Below are positions 39,918 to 53,570 of a stretch of DNA of 64,000 nucleotides, in pieces. Numbering within the stretch: the first letter of the stretch is position 1; each line of letters begins with the position of its first letter. Made by a program: the position numbers and the translations under genes. Below the pieces are notes generated by a model. That model was not told where the DNA came from. It was given only the letters and a program-made list of their open reading frames with translations, and did no database searches. The DNA is from Lutjanus erythropterus. Lineage: Eukaryota > Chordata > Actinopteri > Lutjaniformes > Lutjanidae. The DNA is taken from NCBI GenBank assembly GCA_020091685.1, contig CM034603.1:6701848-6765847 (forward strand), in the 5' to 3' direction.

Positions 39918-40135
39918 TTAAGTCCAGTACGTAATATTTACTGGAATTCATTGACAGAATATGGCAGATTTTGAACAGAATGTTCTTAATTATATTTTCA
40001 TTAATATATGATCACCTGAAAATAACAATTGTTGCGCTTTCGTTACCTTACAAAGAGGCCTTAATATTTACAGATATAATGGTCCTCTTCCATGAGGGCC
40101 GCTGTGTTGCACCGCCATGTTTCTACAGTAGCCTA
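39918..40135 (+). repeat. Interspersed repeat, forward copy of an inverted pair
   Basis: It matches the reverse complement of 44460-44666: agtccagtacgtaat against aggtccagtgtgtaag at the start, aatatggcaga, then ccgccatgtttctacagtag identical in both. The copies are about 205 bp and lie 4.3 kb apart. Confidence 0.65.
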
Positions 40136-40589
40136 TGTGCTTGGAAGGGGAGGGTTAAGGGAGGTGTTTGCAATCAGCAAGCTCACTGCGAGATTACCCG
40201 CACAGTAATGAAAAATGTAATCTCTTTATGTGTTGGCCCCAAAGAAAGTCCTATTTCTTGCTGTGTTAGATTTCTTCTTCCTTGTGCATTTTATCGTTAT
40301 CAACTTTTGTTTTACTGTTACCCAGTATCAAGGAAAATCATAATCATTATGTGTGTGTGGATTTTATTGGAGACTTGGATGATTAAGGATATACACTTAG
40401 AAGTATGCCAGTAATTTTAAAGTCTCGGCAGGTTGCCTGCTGCAAAACAACAAAAAGACTCGAGGAATTTAATGAGCCAAGTCGAGAAGCAGTCCAGCGC
40501 ATAAATCCATGGAAAAATTCAATGTGTTGGATTTACATTTTGCTTTTTATACAAATAAAAAAAAAGTCAATTAGTGAGTTTTAGAAGTA

Positions 40590-40745
40590 CTACAAGGCAG
40601 ATTTTGGCGGACGGAGCCAGGCTACCATTTTCCCATCTCCAGTCTTCTAATCAGAAGCTGGAAAGTGGTATCAATTTTCTCACCTAACTTTTGGCAAGAA
40701 AGCAAATAAGTGGGTTTTGCAAACTGTCAAACTATTCCTTTGAAG
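40590..40745 (+). repeat. Right-end fragment of a common fish repeat
   Basis: gacggagccaggctacc ... cttttggcaagaaagcaaa ... actgtcaaactattccttt is an arrangement I recall from a widespread teleost DNA repeat. The left end is not present. Confidence 0.5.
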
Positions 40746-40984
40746 GGTAATTCAGGTATTTTTTTTAAATGCGTGTTTATCAAAAATGTGGCAAATTTTC
40801 ACTATGGATCTTGCCAACCTTGCACAGTGCCTCTGTTGTAGAGATTCAGGAGTCATGGACTTTGGCAGAACCACATACAGACTGTAAGGGCAAACATTCT
40901 GATCTTCAGAGTTTCCAAAAGAACTTTTTACATTGATCATTTCAAGCGCTTGTTCTCTCTGAATGCGACCCAAAGTTTATGTAT

Positions 40985-41144
40985 CCATCAAACTTCTATC
41001 GCCACTCATCCTTTGGAAGGTTGCAGGGGGCTGGAGTCGATCCCAGTTGGCAGGGTGCACCCTGTACCCAGAGAGAACATACAAACTTTCAAGAACCTTT
41101 TTGTTGTGAAGTGACAGTGCTAACCACTGCACCATCGTGCGCCC
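40985..41144 (-). mobile_element. Internally deleted tRNA-derived SINE, reverse strand
   Basis: This is the same family as 2219-2566. It retains the minus-strand head (gtgcagtggttagcactg-type A box region) and the tail, but has lost most of the middle. No clear target duplication was found. Confidence 0.65.
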
Positions 41145-42004
41145 TTGTTCATTTGGAACTGTGGCGGCTGGCTTGCATAACCAAACCTGCTGGCTGATTC
41201 TTGTCACACATTGGGTTGATTTGTATGTGTGACGATGTGGGTCACTGTCGATTTAGCGTGTGTAGAGTCGCAGCAAACAAGAGAAGATCCTTGGACTTGG
41301 AATTTCAATACTATAATGACAAAATATTGCAATTTTCATTGACCTACAACTATACCATAAGTGAGTTTCAGCTACAAATTCAACCAAATATAAGATCGGA
41401 CTATCAGCACCCAGTCACATTCCATAATTTTCAAGTAATGTTGAACTTCTAGCTGCTGTAGTGACAGATTTTAACTGATTGTCACACATGTCAAACACGG
41501 TAGCAGGCTAGGACACTGAGCAGGGTGTTCAAATAATTTATTAACAAAAACTTAATGTGCAAAAAAGGCTAACAGGATTGCCAGGCAGAGACAGGTTGAA
41601 ACCAGATGAGCAGTCCAAGAGGCAAACAATCCAAAAGTGGCCAGGTAGGAAATTTTAAATCCAGCAAAACCAGGCAAAGTACAAAGCACAAAGGCAAAGA
41701 TCCAAAAGGTACACAAGGAAAGTCTAGGACGCTTGACGTTACAGACAAAGACGAACTGGGAAAGACACACTAAATACTTTAGTAAGGGAGAGGATCACAA
41801 GACACAAGTAAAAACACTCAGGAATCAAAAAAGAGGGGAAAACAGCAGTGGGAACAAGAGGAAATACATGAACTTAAAAATAAAATAGAAAATAAGTCAG
41901 CTAAAACACAAAACCATGAGACTGACTACTACAAAGCTATATAGAGGAACTGTTGCGACAGAAGCACAGATATACTGACTTTTAGTCCACAGTATGGGTC
42001 AAAT

Positions 42005-42265
42005 TTAAAGGGATAATTGACCAAAAAAGCCAAAATACATAATTTTCCACCGACCAGTGTGCTATTGAGCCATACAGATGTTTTTTTGGTTTGAGTTGCA
42101 GAGTTTTGGAGATATCAACCATAGAGATGTCTTCCTTCTCTCGCACTAAAAAAAAAGACATTTGAAAAATTCAAAACCAGTGTCACTTTTCAAAAATCAT
42201 GACCTAGTTACTCAAGATAATTCACTTTATTGGGAGCAGTTTCATTACCTACTTTCTTTTCTTAT
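42005..42265 (+). mobile_element. Left half of a TTAA-ended DNA-transposon-like repeat
   Basis: It begins TTAAAGGGATAATTGACC, a variant of the terminus at 1363. Its inner part aligns with 19985-20060. The rest of the element is missing. Confidence 0.5.
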
Positions 42266-43499
42266 ATTTCTTATACTGGGGAGAAGGCAGACATTTCCAC
42301 AACTCTCTCCACTTACTCCTATCATTTCCATAATTATGTAGCATAGATAGCCAATGTCTTGTGACTATTTTCTACTACATTCTCCCCATGAGTAATCTAC
42401 TGACTTTATGTGTAAAAAATCTGTGCATTTTCATTCCCTTTAATGAAAGAACAGTAATGTACTTTGTGTTCCTTTGTGTTAAATGTTGGCATATAATACT
42501 GAGATACTGGTTGTTCATGTTTTTCAGTGCTTTGACAGCTTTATAATTCAGAAGATAAAACATTAGTACCTATTCCATATCTACCGGGGGATGGTTATCT
42601 ACTTCGCACTACAATTTGCAGCCTATATTGCCATGTAATTCTACCGAAAAGCACAAACCGTAACACAGAGCAGCACCAAAGGGTCCTCTTGTGACAAAGA
42701 AGAGATACTTGTCGCTACCCTTCAGTAAAAATCTGTAGAAAACAAAAACAATGAGCCTTACTCATCAACCAGGTGAGAAGTGTTCTTTTTCCTACCACTT
42801 GGTGCACTCGGCAATGCCAGTTTAAACTAGATCATGTCATCTTTGAGCAAAGCCCACGCAGAACATCAGGATGATGCTAGTCCCAAATGCACGCAATTTA
42901 CACAACCTCAAGCACACATTTTACACAACACTCTGTAATAACAGCATGATGATGTTACATCTCTAAGCAGCGAGGTGTTTTTTCAATCATATTTCTGGAC
43001 AGCAGCATACTGTATGCTGCAGGCTGAAGCACTTCCTCTCACCACTTTGTATTGGCGTAGTTCCCCTTAGGCAGCAAAAAACAATCTTGACTGGGATCAC
43101 ATTTTGGGACGCTAAGCAGTGTTGAGTGGAGTCAATACCTGGCAGAGATATAGCCAGACCTCAGCCCTAAAGAGGAATAGGAGCACATTAGATTGTCACT
43201 ACTGATGTTTTCTCTCCTCGGGTCATTGGCTTTATGTGGGAGTGTGTGTTAAGACTCAGAGGGTTGATGAAAGCATCTTCTGAGGATCAGGGATGGTCGA
43301 GTGGAGGTGTCACATGACTTGTACTTGAATCTCAAATTTGATGACTTTAGACTCAACTTGGCAAAATCAAAAACGACTTGCAACTGGACTTTTACGCAGA
43401 TGACTCTGCACATCTCTTGGACTTGGAGCCTTTTGACTTGAAAATACTTGATACCTTCCACCAAACCCAGAGAATAAAAAGTCTGGTATTTAAACGTGA

Positions 43500-43870
43500 T
43501 ACTATCAGACTGGAGCCAACGGGCAAAGGACTCAGACGCAGGACTCAAAACACAAGATCCAAAGAGAAACGAATGTATCCATTTAACAGTAGGCGGAAGC
43601 AGTGTCAAGTACGCAAAAATCCAAAAGAAAACACAGGGAAATAGAACTAAACACTTAAGTAACTGAGACGAACTGGCAACAGACGAAGGGCAGGACAAGG
43701 ACTAAATAGGGAGAAGGGGTGATGAGGGACAGGCGAAACCAATCAGGTTGGGGCAGGTAATCACAAAGGAGGGAAACACACAGGGGCAGGAAGTAATGCA
43801 CCTGAAATGAGAGACGAAGGTGAATATCAAAATAAAACAGGAAATACTGACAGAAATCTGGAAACAAGGA
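43500..43870 (+). repeat. Purine-rich interspersed repeat fragment
   Basis: Runs such as gaactggcaacagacgaagg and aataaaacaggaaatactga resemble a purine-rich fish repeat, and similar composition occurs at 41515-41900 and 52680-53570. These may be remnants of LTR-element non-coding regions, but no LTR pair, primer-binding site or protease/RT frame is visible. Confidence 0.35.
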
Positions 43871-44459
43871 AGGAATCAATTGATTTTTCTTGTCCAAGCC
43901 GACACCTACAGGATCAGTGTGTCAGTCATCTTACAAAACTTGCGTGTAGTGTCCCGTCAGCTCAGAACTGATTCACCTATCAAGTGCAACAGCTTAATGC
44001 AGGACGTTGTGGAGCAGGTCTCACAAAAGTCTCTGATGTCCCGTTGCTTGTGAAGGCTGTGTCCCATTTTGTCCTTTTCATCTTCCTGACCAGACATTAG
44101 CCAGGAGTGGCCTTTAGTCCAAGCTGGGTTGACATTGCTCTTATCCCCGCTCACCCCCTTGGGTGGTCTGTGGCAGTGCGTCCAAATCCGAGTGAGAGTG
44201 TTAAAAGATGCTGTGTGCACATTGTTGCTCATCTCAGGGTCTGCTGCTCTTTAATCCAAACTCCACGCTTCCTTTATCAGTGTGTATGAGTGTATTTCTG
44301 TTATAGGTGATACATGTTTCAGCAATAAAGCCAGAAAAACTGGATAAATTAAATGAGAAAAGTAGCAAAATTTGAAGAAGCTACTGGTCCCTGCATCTAC
44401 AGTACATGTTCAGCTGTTGCCATCGCACGTTCATGTTCTAGAGTAAGAGTTTGTATTGT

Positions 44460-44666
44460 CCGTTCTGGGCTACTGTAGAAACATGGCGGAACAAATGGAG
44501 GCCTCCATGGAAGAGAACCTGCACCCTATGTGGACATAAATGACTTATTCTCAGGTAACAAAAATAATTCCTATTTTTAGATGATTATACAATAATGAAA
44601 ACATAGGTTTGAATGTGACATTCCATTTCTGCCATATTCCCTAAATCTTACACACTGGACCTTTAA
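44460..44666 (-). repeat. Interspersed repeat, reverse copy of an inverted pair
   Basis: See 39918-40135. Here the plus strand reads ctactgtagaaacatggcgg ... gccatattccctaaatctta cacactggacctt. It lies inside the split acttg-rich repeat. Confidence 0.65.
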
Positions 44667-46247
44667 TTTCCCAGATCCACTTTGTTTGAACCAATCCAAT
44701 TCAATCAAGTTGCAGGAGAGAACCATGAAGAACTAACATTAAATTACAGAGCACTAATTGGAAGAAATAATTAGAATAAAGATAATTTTGTTAGCGTGCA
44801 AAAAGTATGAAGTGGTCAATAAAAAAATGAATCACAGTATGCAAAACATATCAGTCGAAAATTACAGACGGAGCAACTTCAACTTCATCTGACATTTGAA
44901 GTCACACAAAGAATGATAAGCCAAGGCTCTTATTAACAAAATTACCATACTAATGTTAGTAACTCTGTACATCAATGAGGCTGGGAAGTCTGACTGTTAC
45001 ATTATGTCTTGTTAAGGACTTAGAACTAAAATTTAGGACTTGGGACTTGATTTTGGACTTGTCAGTATTGACTTGGGACTTGAGTTTCACTTGTGACTTG
45101 CAAAACAATGACTTTGTTCAGCCTGCAGGATTTCATTCTTATGAATGAATGTGCTTTTTGGAAATCTGTTGAATGAAATGTGTTTTTTTAATATTCAAAA
45201 GGGAGTTTACATTCATATAAAAAGTTAGTATCCTCTTTAAAAGAAGAGGAACACATTTTTATGCCAATAAAATGAAGCTGTTGTGGGTTTACTGTGAAGA
45301 TAAAGTGATTCCAGCACAGACATAAATCTGTTTTTTTTCAGTAGAAAGGAGGATTAATGGGAAATGACTGAAAGTAAAGAGTCTGTCGTTGAACCTCCAC
45401 TATTAAAGACATCTCCACAGGAAGTGGTGGAAACGTGGCCTCTTCACTCTTTCACTTCATTGTTTTGTCTCATCCACATTTACAATTTCAGTTTCATTTA
45501 CTTCATAAAATGCCTGAAATCAGTTTACTCTGATTGTCCAGCTGCTAAAATCCAGATGAGAGAGGAGAGGAGGTGATTAAAATGTTGATGATGCTTTCAT
45601 CTCACCTACAATTACTGCCGTTCGGACAAAGCAATTCGGCAGCAGCGAGTAATTTTTGGCCTAGTTTTTGTCTCTCAGGAAACATAAAGCTTGTTCTGTG
45701 TCACAGGTTTTCGAACTGTGAGGAGTTGAAGGCGGGGGGCGTAGAGGGAGAGAGCAAAAGTACTGTGTGATATGAAAGACACGGTAATGCTGGTGTTTTA
45801 CAGAAAATGGGAGGTTAGTTACTGTTGTTTGGCCTGCTGATTTGGCCCACTCACCAACACAGTCAGCAGTTGCAGCGGCAGCGGCGGTTGTGACACACAG
45901 CTCACGGAGGCAATTAGGGCAATTTAACTAGAAAAATGAGGCGGTTTTTGATACAGAGAGCATCACAGTCTGAAACACCAGGAGCTGAACCAAAACTTTG
46001 CACATATCAACAGTACCTCACGCTGTGTTTGCTTTATAGAGCTCCAGTGACTGACCGTCTGTGGAATCAGTGTGTGATTTGAAAGAAGTGCTAGCTAATG
46101 AACCTCACGAGACAGAAGGCATTTTAAGGACAGAGGAGTCCTCATGCTGAGTTTCACTGTGTATCGCAAGAGCAGGAACAGCACACAACATGGTGTAAAC
46201 ATTCAGAGAACATATAGCAAAGACAGCAAAGATTGATGCAGTTGTCT

Positions 46248-46276
46248 AGACAGACAGACAGACAGACAGACAGATA
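46248..46276 (+). repeat. (ACAG)n microsatellite
   Basis: This is a run of about seven ACAG units ending in an imperfect agat unit. Confidence 0.9.
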
Positions 46277-46324
46277 GAGCAAAATTTCATCAGTAGAGCA
46301 GTGTTGTTTGTAATAAAGATGGAA

Positions 46325-46560
46325 ATACACTGGTGTGACACAGTTCTAACTATGTTATGACACCTGTCATTAACATGAAAGAGTCTTAATGAATGTTTTT
46401 GACTGTTTCAGTTAAGAGTCATTTGGTTAATTGTCTTTTTTTTTTAACACAAAGTTGATGTTGTTTGAGGTGTCACTGTTATGACCACTTGACATTAACC
46501 AATACAACAATGTCTTTGTTGACAACTTGTTATGACACTATCTAACTATTAAATTTAAGG
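46325..46560 (+). repeat. Interspersed repeat with inverted tgttatgacac motifs
   Basis: tatgttatgacacctgtcat near the left, and ggtgtcactgttatgacc and cttgttatgacac near the right, recur within 230 bp around a T-rich centre. I recall the pattern from fish MITEs. The boundaries are uncertain. Confidence 0.4.
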
Positions 46561-47859
46561 AAACTAACTTTATATTTTAATATTACATCGATTGGTTTTG
46601 TCCACTGTAATAATGTCATGAATATTTTCCTAGATTTCAATGATTTACATGGCCTGGTATTTCAATTTGTTTTTTTGTTAATAAAATACTGTTAATATTT
46701 AATAATTCATCACAATACGTGTAGATAGAAATACTGGCAATAACATTCACCTTTTTTTGTTTTGGTTAAAGAATGTCTGATTTCATTGTGTTTCCCCACT
46801 TGTGCTCACATTTGTACAACAATAATCCCAGAGTTGTAGTGAGATTTAACACAGTGGCATTTTGTCAGTATGAAAATGTATTTTTAAAACCATGACAGAA
46901 CTTTAACAAAAAATTCTGGGAAAATTCTGGAGTGGAGAATGTCTGCTCAATTAAACATGTTGTCCTTAATACTGAATTTAACAAGACTGAAGTTTCCTCT
47001 TCCAAACTGAGCTGAAAGTTGTCTTTGCATCAGTCATTTAATGAACTGTAAAAATGTGGAACTGATGGCGCACGATTGTGATCCTTTTAAAACATCAAAA
47101 TTATCCGAAAAAAGGACGCATATTTCCAGTTGTTGCCTGAATTATGCAGTGAGCAGATGTGTGAAATTTCCTTTGGTTGTTTGTCAGTCCACACCAGCGC
47201 TATTGTGCATCTAATGTAGCGATCTCTGACCTGTATTTGACTTGACTTTATAACCTCTGATAATCCTGTTGAAAAGTCTGGTTCCTCACAGACCAAAGAG
47301 TGTCTGGAAAGAGCAGAACAAAGCTCCACCATCTCATTAGATCTCCGAACTTCAAACTTGCACTCAGATTTCAGCAGGCACTTGCCACACAGTATAAATA
47401 ATGCTTACCTTTTTAAAAGTAATACGTAGCTTCCTTTTGTTCGAACTTTTGCTCACAGTAATAAGGTTTTGGCAAAGAAAGTTTTTATGGCTAATTTACC
47501 AAGAGGGAATGTTTCTCTCAAATTTAAAACACATTCTTTTATTAATCATTCTTGAAAACTGGGACAAAACTGTATTTTGAGAGAGGGTTGACTTATACTC
47601 TTCAATTATTCTGGGAAAATATATTTTAAAAAATCCAACTCATGGCTATTAACAGGGCAAACTCCTATGGTATTTTTTTTTTTTTTTTTAATTAAATATT
47701 GTGTAAAGCAACAATAAATGTGTGTTCTGAGTTTGTCACCACAGAAACGTGTTTTTAACCACTCACCCAAATTTGAATGATTTTTAAAAAATGCTAAATA
47801 TATGAAATTTGGTCTTATAATCATAAAATAATAGCAGTTTTCTCGAATCTGAAACACTG

Positions 47860-48130
47860 GGTTTCCGTGTCCGCTCCACTGTCTCAGTGTCAAACACCGC
47901 TACGACTTGAAAACCACCTGAAACTTGGACACTCCATCTAGCAGCTTTATTGGACAGAACAGACATGTTTGAGCCACCAGAGCCAGAGGACGGTGACGGG
48001 ATGTTGTTTTTTTTATTTTTTATTCTGTGTCGGGTTGTTGAAACTGAAGTGAGCTGAAGTGAACTGCTGATCTTTTTGGACGGAGAGAGTCCAAGGTACA
48101 GCACATAGCGTCTAGCTCGAAACGTGCGGA
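47860..48130 (+). repeat. Interspersed repeat, copy 1 of a direct pair (with 55325-55510)
   Basis: Shared blocks in the same order are cagtgtcaaac, acttgaaaac, ctccatctagc, the block ttctgtgtcgggttgtt, and agtgagctgaa-tgaactgc. The copies are diverged and indel-rich. Confidence 0.6.
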
Positions 48131-51100
48131 TCCTGCATTTTTTCTCTTTTTATGCATTTGATTTTTTGTGATCCAGCACCCGACCCATTGGGCATCGAGA
48201 ATATGTGTGTCCTTTTATAGTGTTTTTTACACAACTTTAAAGGGCCAACAACTGACCCTTCGCTAAGCCCCACCTCCAAACAGCCAGTGTCCAATCATAG
48301 CTTAGCAACCGTAACTAAATGTTGAGCAGTATAGTGAGAACTCAGTTTAAAGTGGATTTATTTTTAATAAAACACGAAGGGGTGTTTTGGGCTGATCCAG
48401 GCTGGATCAGGCTGGAATGGCAGGTGAAAAGGTGACTGGTGAGTGTGGAAAAAAGCAAGAAGCAACAAGTAGGCTGTAGTTAGTACTGCAAGGGTAGACT
48501 GAAGAATTAGGTGGAGACTGGACTGCAGAGCCGAGGTATTTGCACTGCTGGGGCTGATAAGTGGATGGATTGGCAGCAGGACCGATGAAAGTCATGCCCA
48601 GACACACCAGACACAGAGAGAGACAAACAACCACAAGAAACACAGGGGAGGGTGAAAACAGCTGACATGCGAGGAATGAAGAAAAGGCGCAGACTATCAC
48701 GCTAAAGGTGTCAAGCTTTCCATTTTTCTACATGTTGACGCAGTGTGCAGGAGGATCTGTGAAGAGCGATACTCAGTGTTTCACGAATCTGGACGGTGGT
48801 GTGTTTTTTGTAGTCTCTCAAAAACATGAAACAGGAGAGCACACATTTTGTAATGGATTAAACTCTATCTTCATCTGCTCCAACATAAGGTCCAGACATT
48901 AGCATGTCTGGCTAACTAACACTAGCTTCCTAGCTGCAGTAACTTTACCTCCAGCCAGACTTGTTAGATACCATTGCATCTGCATTTGTTGAGGATTCAA
49001 AGACCTCATGTTTCAAAAATTACTCCCAATTTTGATGTTAAATCTGCGAGACAATAATCACCAAACAACTGGGGAGTGTTGGTAGGGACAGAGTGTTGGT
49101 AGGACCTGATCTGTCCCAGTTGTCTAGAATGGGTTTTACATGAAAAGTGGTAGATTTAGCTATACCAAGAATATGTTATCAGCCCCAGCAGTCAGTAAAT
49201 GAAAAGACCTTGGGTCAGGGAATATGATCTTTCTCTTTAAGAGAGGTCTTCAGTTGCTGCGTGTCCATTCGACCTCAAGCGCCCTCCCTGTTGTGCTTTT
49301 TGCACTTAGCTTTGAAGAAGGTGAGAGGGGTTACTAAATGTCCAAGTTTTTTTTTTCTGCACTGAACTGACTCACCATAACATCCACAGGAGGCCGAATG
49401 AAGAGCCGAGCGCTCTGGGATAAGCTGACCTTTGACACGTGCTGCTTATCTCATCACACTGGCCTGTGGAAAACTCTCTCAAGACAACTTTCTCTATTAG
49501 GAAACATGAAAGGACAGTCAGAGTGCTGGAATAATGTTTTAGGCTACAGAATGTGATTTCTTTAATGGACCTCCTTAGAATAGATAAGTTTCTCTGTGAA
49601 CTTGACACAAATGCTCCTTTGGGCTTCTCTCTCTGCAGTGCGGAAAAACCTTTTATGTTACTGGCAAATATATCATCCCAGTTCTCTGTTTGATGTATCA
49701 GTCAATATGCCTTTTAAAGCCATGCATAGATCTATAATAGGCTGTTTCATTATAGCTTGAAGTTATACTTGGCCTTAATATACTGTACATGGTTACACAA
49801 GTGTTGCCTGTGAGAAATATTGTACTTGGCCATACATCAAAACACAGCTTTTTGAAAACGCAGCAATCATCCTGTTATAAGTAGGTAAATTACCAACAAG
49901 TTGAATCTGTAGTCCAGTTTTTTTTACTTTACAGCTTTACCATGAAATACCATGAAACAAACATGGCATGATCAAAACCATATTCCCTACACAATAACGT
50001 GCTGATTTGTGATTATAAATTGTGTTTTCTCCACAACAACAGATACAAGCGTTTTCTGATCCGTCACACAAAACACTTTATATTAAGATGCCTGTGATAA
50101 GCATTAGGTAATAGGTAATAAGTCCCTTATAAGATGTCTATTATCATTAATATAGACATTTTAAGCAATATGAAACTTGTTTACAGTTTTTAGCATGTTA
50201 AAGCATGTTAATAACAAGCTAAAGTTTCTTACAATAACATTACAAATACACTAATTTAGTTTAACTAACTCACTTTGCTATTTGTTATTGCTTTATATAT
50301 ATTTAAAAAAAAAACGTACTACGTAATTTATTATGTATTTATTAGCAGTTAATTATGCCCTTGTGAAGAGTTAACTGCATTTTGGGGATACCTGACCTGG
50401 AAGTTAATTAATACTTTATTACACACTTATTAACAGTTAACAGCTTCACTTCACCTTCAATAAAGACTGTTCAATCTTTAGATCAGGTACCCCCAGTTAA
50501 CTTGTAGTAAATGCGTTAAAAACATAGCCATTCCCTGTCCTCACTCCAGTTTTCTCTATAAATGTAAGGGCATAAAAAGCCCCCAAAACACACTTTATAT
50601 ACTCCAAAACCAACAATCTGGCTAGCACACTCACGTGACACTACGATTTGCCAAGTGTGCAAGAGCTGAGAAAGTAAATCCAGTTCGAACATCCCTCTCA
50701 AGCTCTCTTCTCGCGTTGTTTACTCACTAATTTCTGTCACCTTCCATGTGCACAGCCAAGTGCAACAAACCAACTGCCCTCCAGGAAACACTATCCCGAC
50801 ATGTGCCTATATTGATAATGCTATTGAGGCTCGGCACTCTCTAAGACGTCACACGTTTTCGAGTGTGGCATTTCTGGAAAAACTATAAACACATTGTCAG
50901 GTCGAGGTAAAAAGTCGCTTTAGGCATTTGAACAAATTACCAGTGCTGTCACTTTTACGGTCTCAGTCTCTAAATTGGGTAAAACAACAACAAACAGCTG
51001 AAGTCTCACAGGCATAAGCATGGAAACATGATAAGGCTCTGCTATGCAGTTGAAACCCTAAAGCTACTTCTGATATGACCTTTTCACTAAACATATAAAA

Positions 51101-52679
51101 CACACAGAGAGATGTCAACGTAAAGTCAAAGTGGAAAGGATTTAAAGCACCAAACAATTTATATGCAGTATCTGGTTAGATGTTCAAAATAAAGCAGGTG
51201 ATGGTTGGAGTTTGGTTAGATTTAGGATTCAGGAAAACATCATAGTCTCACATGTGAACCAAGGTCTCGTCTCCTGTGTGAAATTCCTGTTTTTGACCCG
51301 TCCCACCCTGCTCCCCATGTGGACTTTCCTGCTCTTTATACTGCGTTCGTTCTTTGCTCCTGTCATTATCATCCCCTGCTGGGACCGCACCATCATGCTA
51401 CTGTAGTTTTCACGCCTAGGCGAGGCAAAATGTGACACTAACGTGGATCGACGGGTCTATTACACACTTTGGCATGAGACCGGGCTGGACACTTCAATGA
51501 ATCAAGGACCTTTGCAATTTCTCGATGAAGACCCTTTGAAGAATGATTGATACTTTCCTAGTGAACGCATTACCTTACTGTTTAAGTCTTCAATCATTGT
51601 TGTTCTGCCTATCAGACAAAGTTGAAAAGTGCATAGCTTATCCAAGTGCTCTCGCAGGGATTTGTTGCTGTTTGGCAGTGGCACAGTACTGATTCCCTTA
51701 AGCCTCAAAGGCACTGCAGGAATTTATCTCCATTAAGAAACAGGATTAAAAGGCATGGTGGTTCAAGGGGTTTTCCAGAGCGGGCTTTGTACTGTTAGCT
51801 TCTTCTATAGCAGCAGACAGTACTCTCACTCACTGTCCAGTTATTAAATGGTCTAAGATAAATGGTGATTACTTTGCCTTCTAAGACCCTTTTGTTAGTG
51901 TCAGTGGATGGTCATTATCTCGTGACCTGTGCATCATTTGGAGATGATATATGCCGTTTTACAGTCGACTGGAGACATATACTGTAAATGCCACACACGA
52001 TACCCAAATAGTTTGTCATTGTTTGATTGTAGTTCTTTTCATTAGACTGTAACAAAGTTAAAGGAGAAATCTAATATATTTACTGCAATAAAAAAAATAA
52101 AATGGCCGCAATGTGACATCAGAGATAAAGGAAACATGTTAAGTTGAAATACTCGCTTCACTTGATATGAACACTACAGCTCTGTTCCAGATCAGACTGT
52201 TTTTTGTGTCCGTTTCACATTAATCAGAGTTAAAATTAATGCAGAATTTTTTGCAGATTCAGTGTGTGTTCTTGTGTCATAATAAATAATCATCTTGTAA
52301 GGGGCGTAGATATTTACAAATGTTAAATTGAGCAAAATGTTAATGGAGTCTGGCAGGCAGCCACTGAACTCATCATCCTGAGTGTGTTATTTCAGAGCAG
52401 TGGGCTTTTGTTTTCAGGATAACGGACTCGACTTTACATTGAGAGACAACTGACAGTTATAAACAGGACTTGCCATCACTTGTTATTGTCATTTTACGAG
52501 ATTGTGTGCATCCTGCGATCCTGCAGAGCTCCTGCAGTCTGCCTGACTCTGCAGGGTCTGGGGAGGAAGGGACAGGAGAAACAACTCACTTCAACCGTAG
52601 AGCATATATTAAACAGGATTTTAACCTATTTAATATACAGTCGTGTGTGTGGGACCCAATTGTAGCACACTAGCACTGA

Positions 52680-53570
52680 GTAGCATTTGGTAATAACCTT
52701 TGTTAATACTCAGGAAAAACAGGAACTTGAGCAGACAAAGAAACACAGGAAACGGTTCATTCTTTGGGCTCAGAGCCTACACACAGTCTCTGGAGGTAAG
52801 GCTCGGGGAATGGGTTGAGCCGAACCCGGAAGCAGGACCGAGGACAGGAATGTGAGTCCTTGGACGCGGACAGTTCAGTTCATTAAGGGGCTGAGGTAAC
52901 AAAGAGGGGCTTACAGAAGATGAGGTCAGCGAGGCGTGGAGTGTGGAACCAGGAGGACACGCTGAAGAAGTAGCAGAACCGACAAGGGACAAGCAGATGA
53001 TGAGTCTGGACCAGGCGGAGAAGTCAGGACCAGGTGAGCAGACAGGACGAGCAGACAAGCCGACAAGGAACGAGCAGGAGGTAAGTAGAAACCAGGAGAG
53101 GGATCAAGGAGCCGACAGGTAGGTAGCAGGAGAGCATGGACACACGGCTGCGTGTGGTGCCTAAACAGTCACTGAACAGCAGACGAGCAGATGGACACTC
53201 ACGCTGTAGTGTTGTCGCAAGGAAACACTGTACAGCCATGAGTAGACACCAACCAGAGACGCAGTGGCAGAACTCGTGGTCGGAGACAGAAGGTCGAGGC
53301 AGACGAAGCAGGCTGGTCAGAGACAGGCAAGGTCGGCAACAGGAGATCCAGCAGGTAAAGAACGCTGGAAAGTTCTTTGCTTGCATGTGAGCAAAGAACA
53401 ATCTGGCAGAGAGCGTGTGTGCTGGAGAGGCTTATATACTGGGCTGATTGGCTGATGCGTAGTAGGTGAGTGGAGCCGGGTGATCAGGTGGGAGTTGCCG
53501 GCAGGTAGAGTGAGGCAGAGGTGAGAGAGTGGAAAATAACTGGGAGAGCAGGGGAGCAGAATGCAGACTG
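52680..53570 (+). repeat. Purine-rich GC-rich repeat-like block
   Basis: It is unusually rich in cagg/gcaggac/gagcagac motifs compared with the AT-rich surroundings, with loosely repeated acgagcagacaag-type units. The end (gagaggcttatatactgggc) resembles a fish repeat I recall. It may be the leader or LTR remnant of a retroelement; no coding domain was found. Frames of 84-129 codons on both strands here are compositional. Confidence 0.35.

Larger units (their letters stand above)
43290..45125 (+). mobile_element. acttg-rich repeat split by later insertions
   Basis: The left part (43290-43500) has repeated gacttg units (acatgacttgtacttg, acgacttgcaactgg) and the right part (about 44690-45125) ends ggacttgggacttga ... 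ttgtgacttgcaaaacaatg. I recall these as the two halves of one fish repeat. The middle (about 43500-44670) contains unrelated repeat sequence, including the inverted copy at 44460-44666. Confidence 0.5.

Noticed and set aside
43249-43698. 149-codon minus-strand frame
   Set aside because: It spans the junction of two different repeats and has no recognisable domain.
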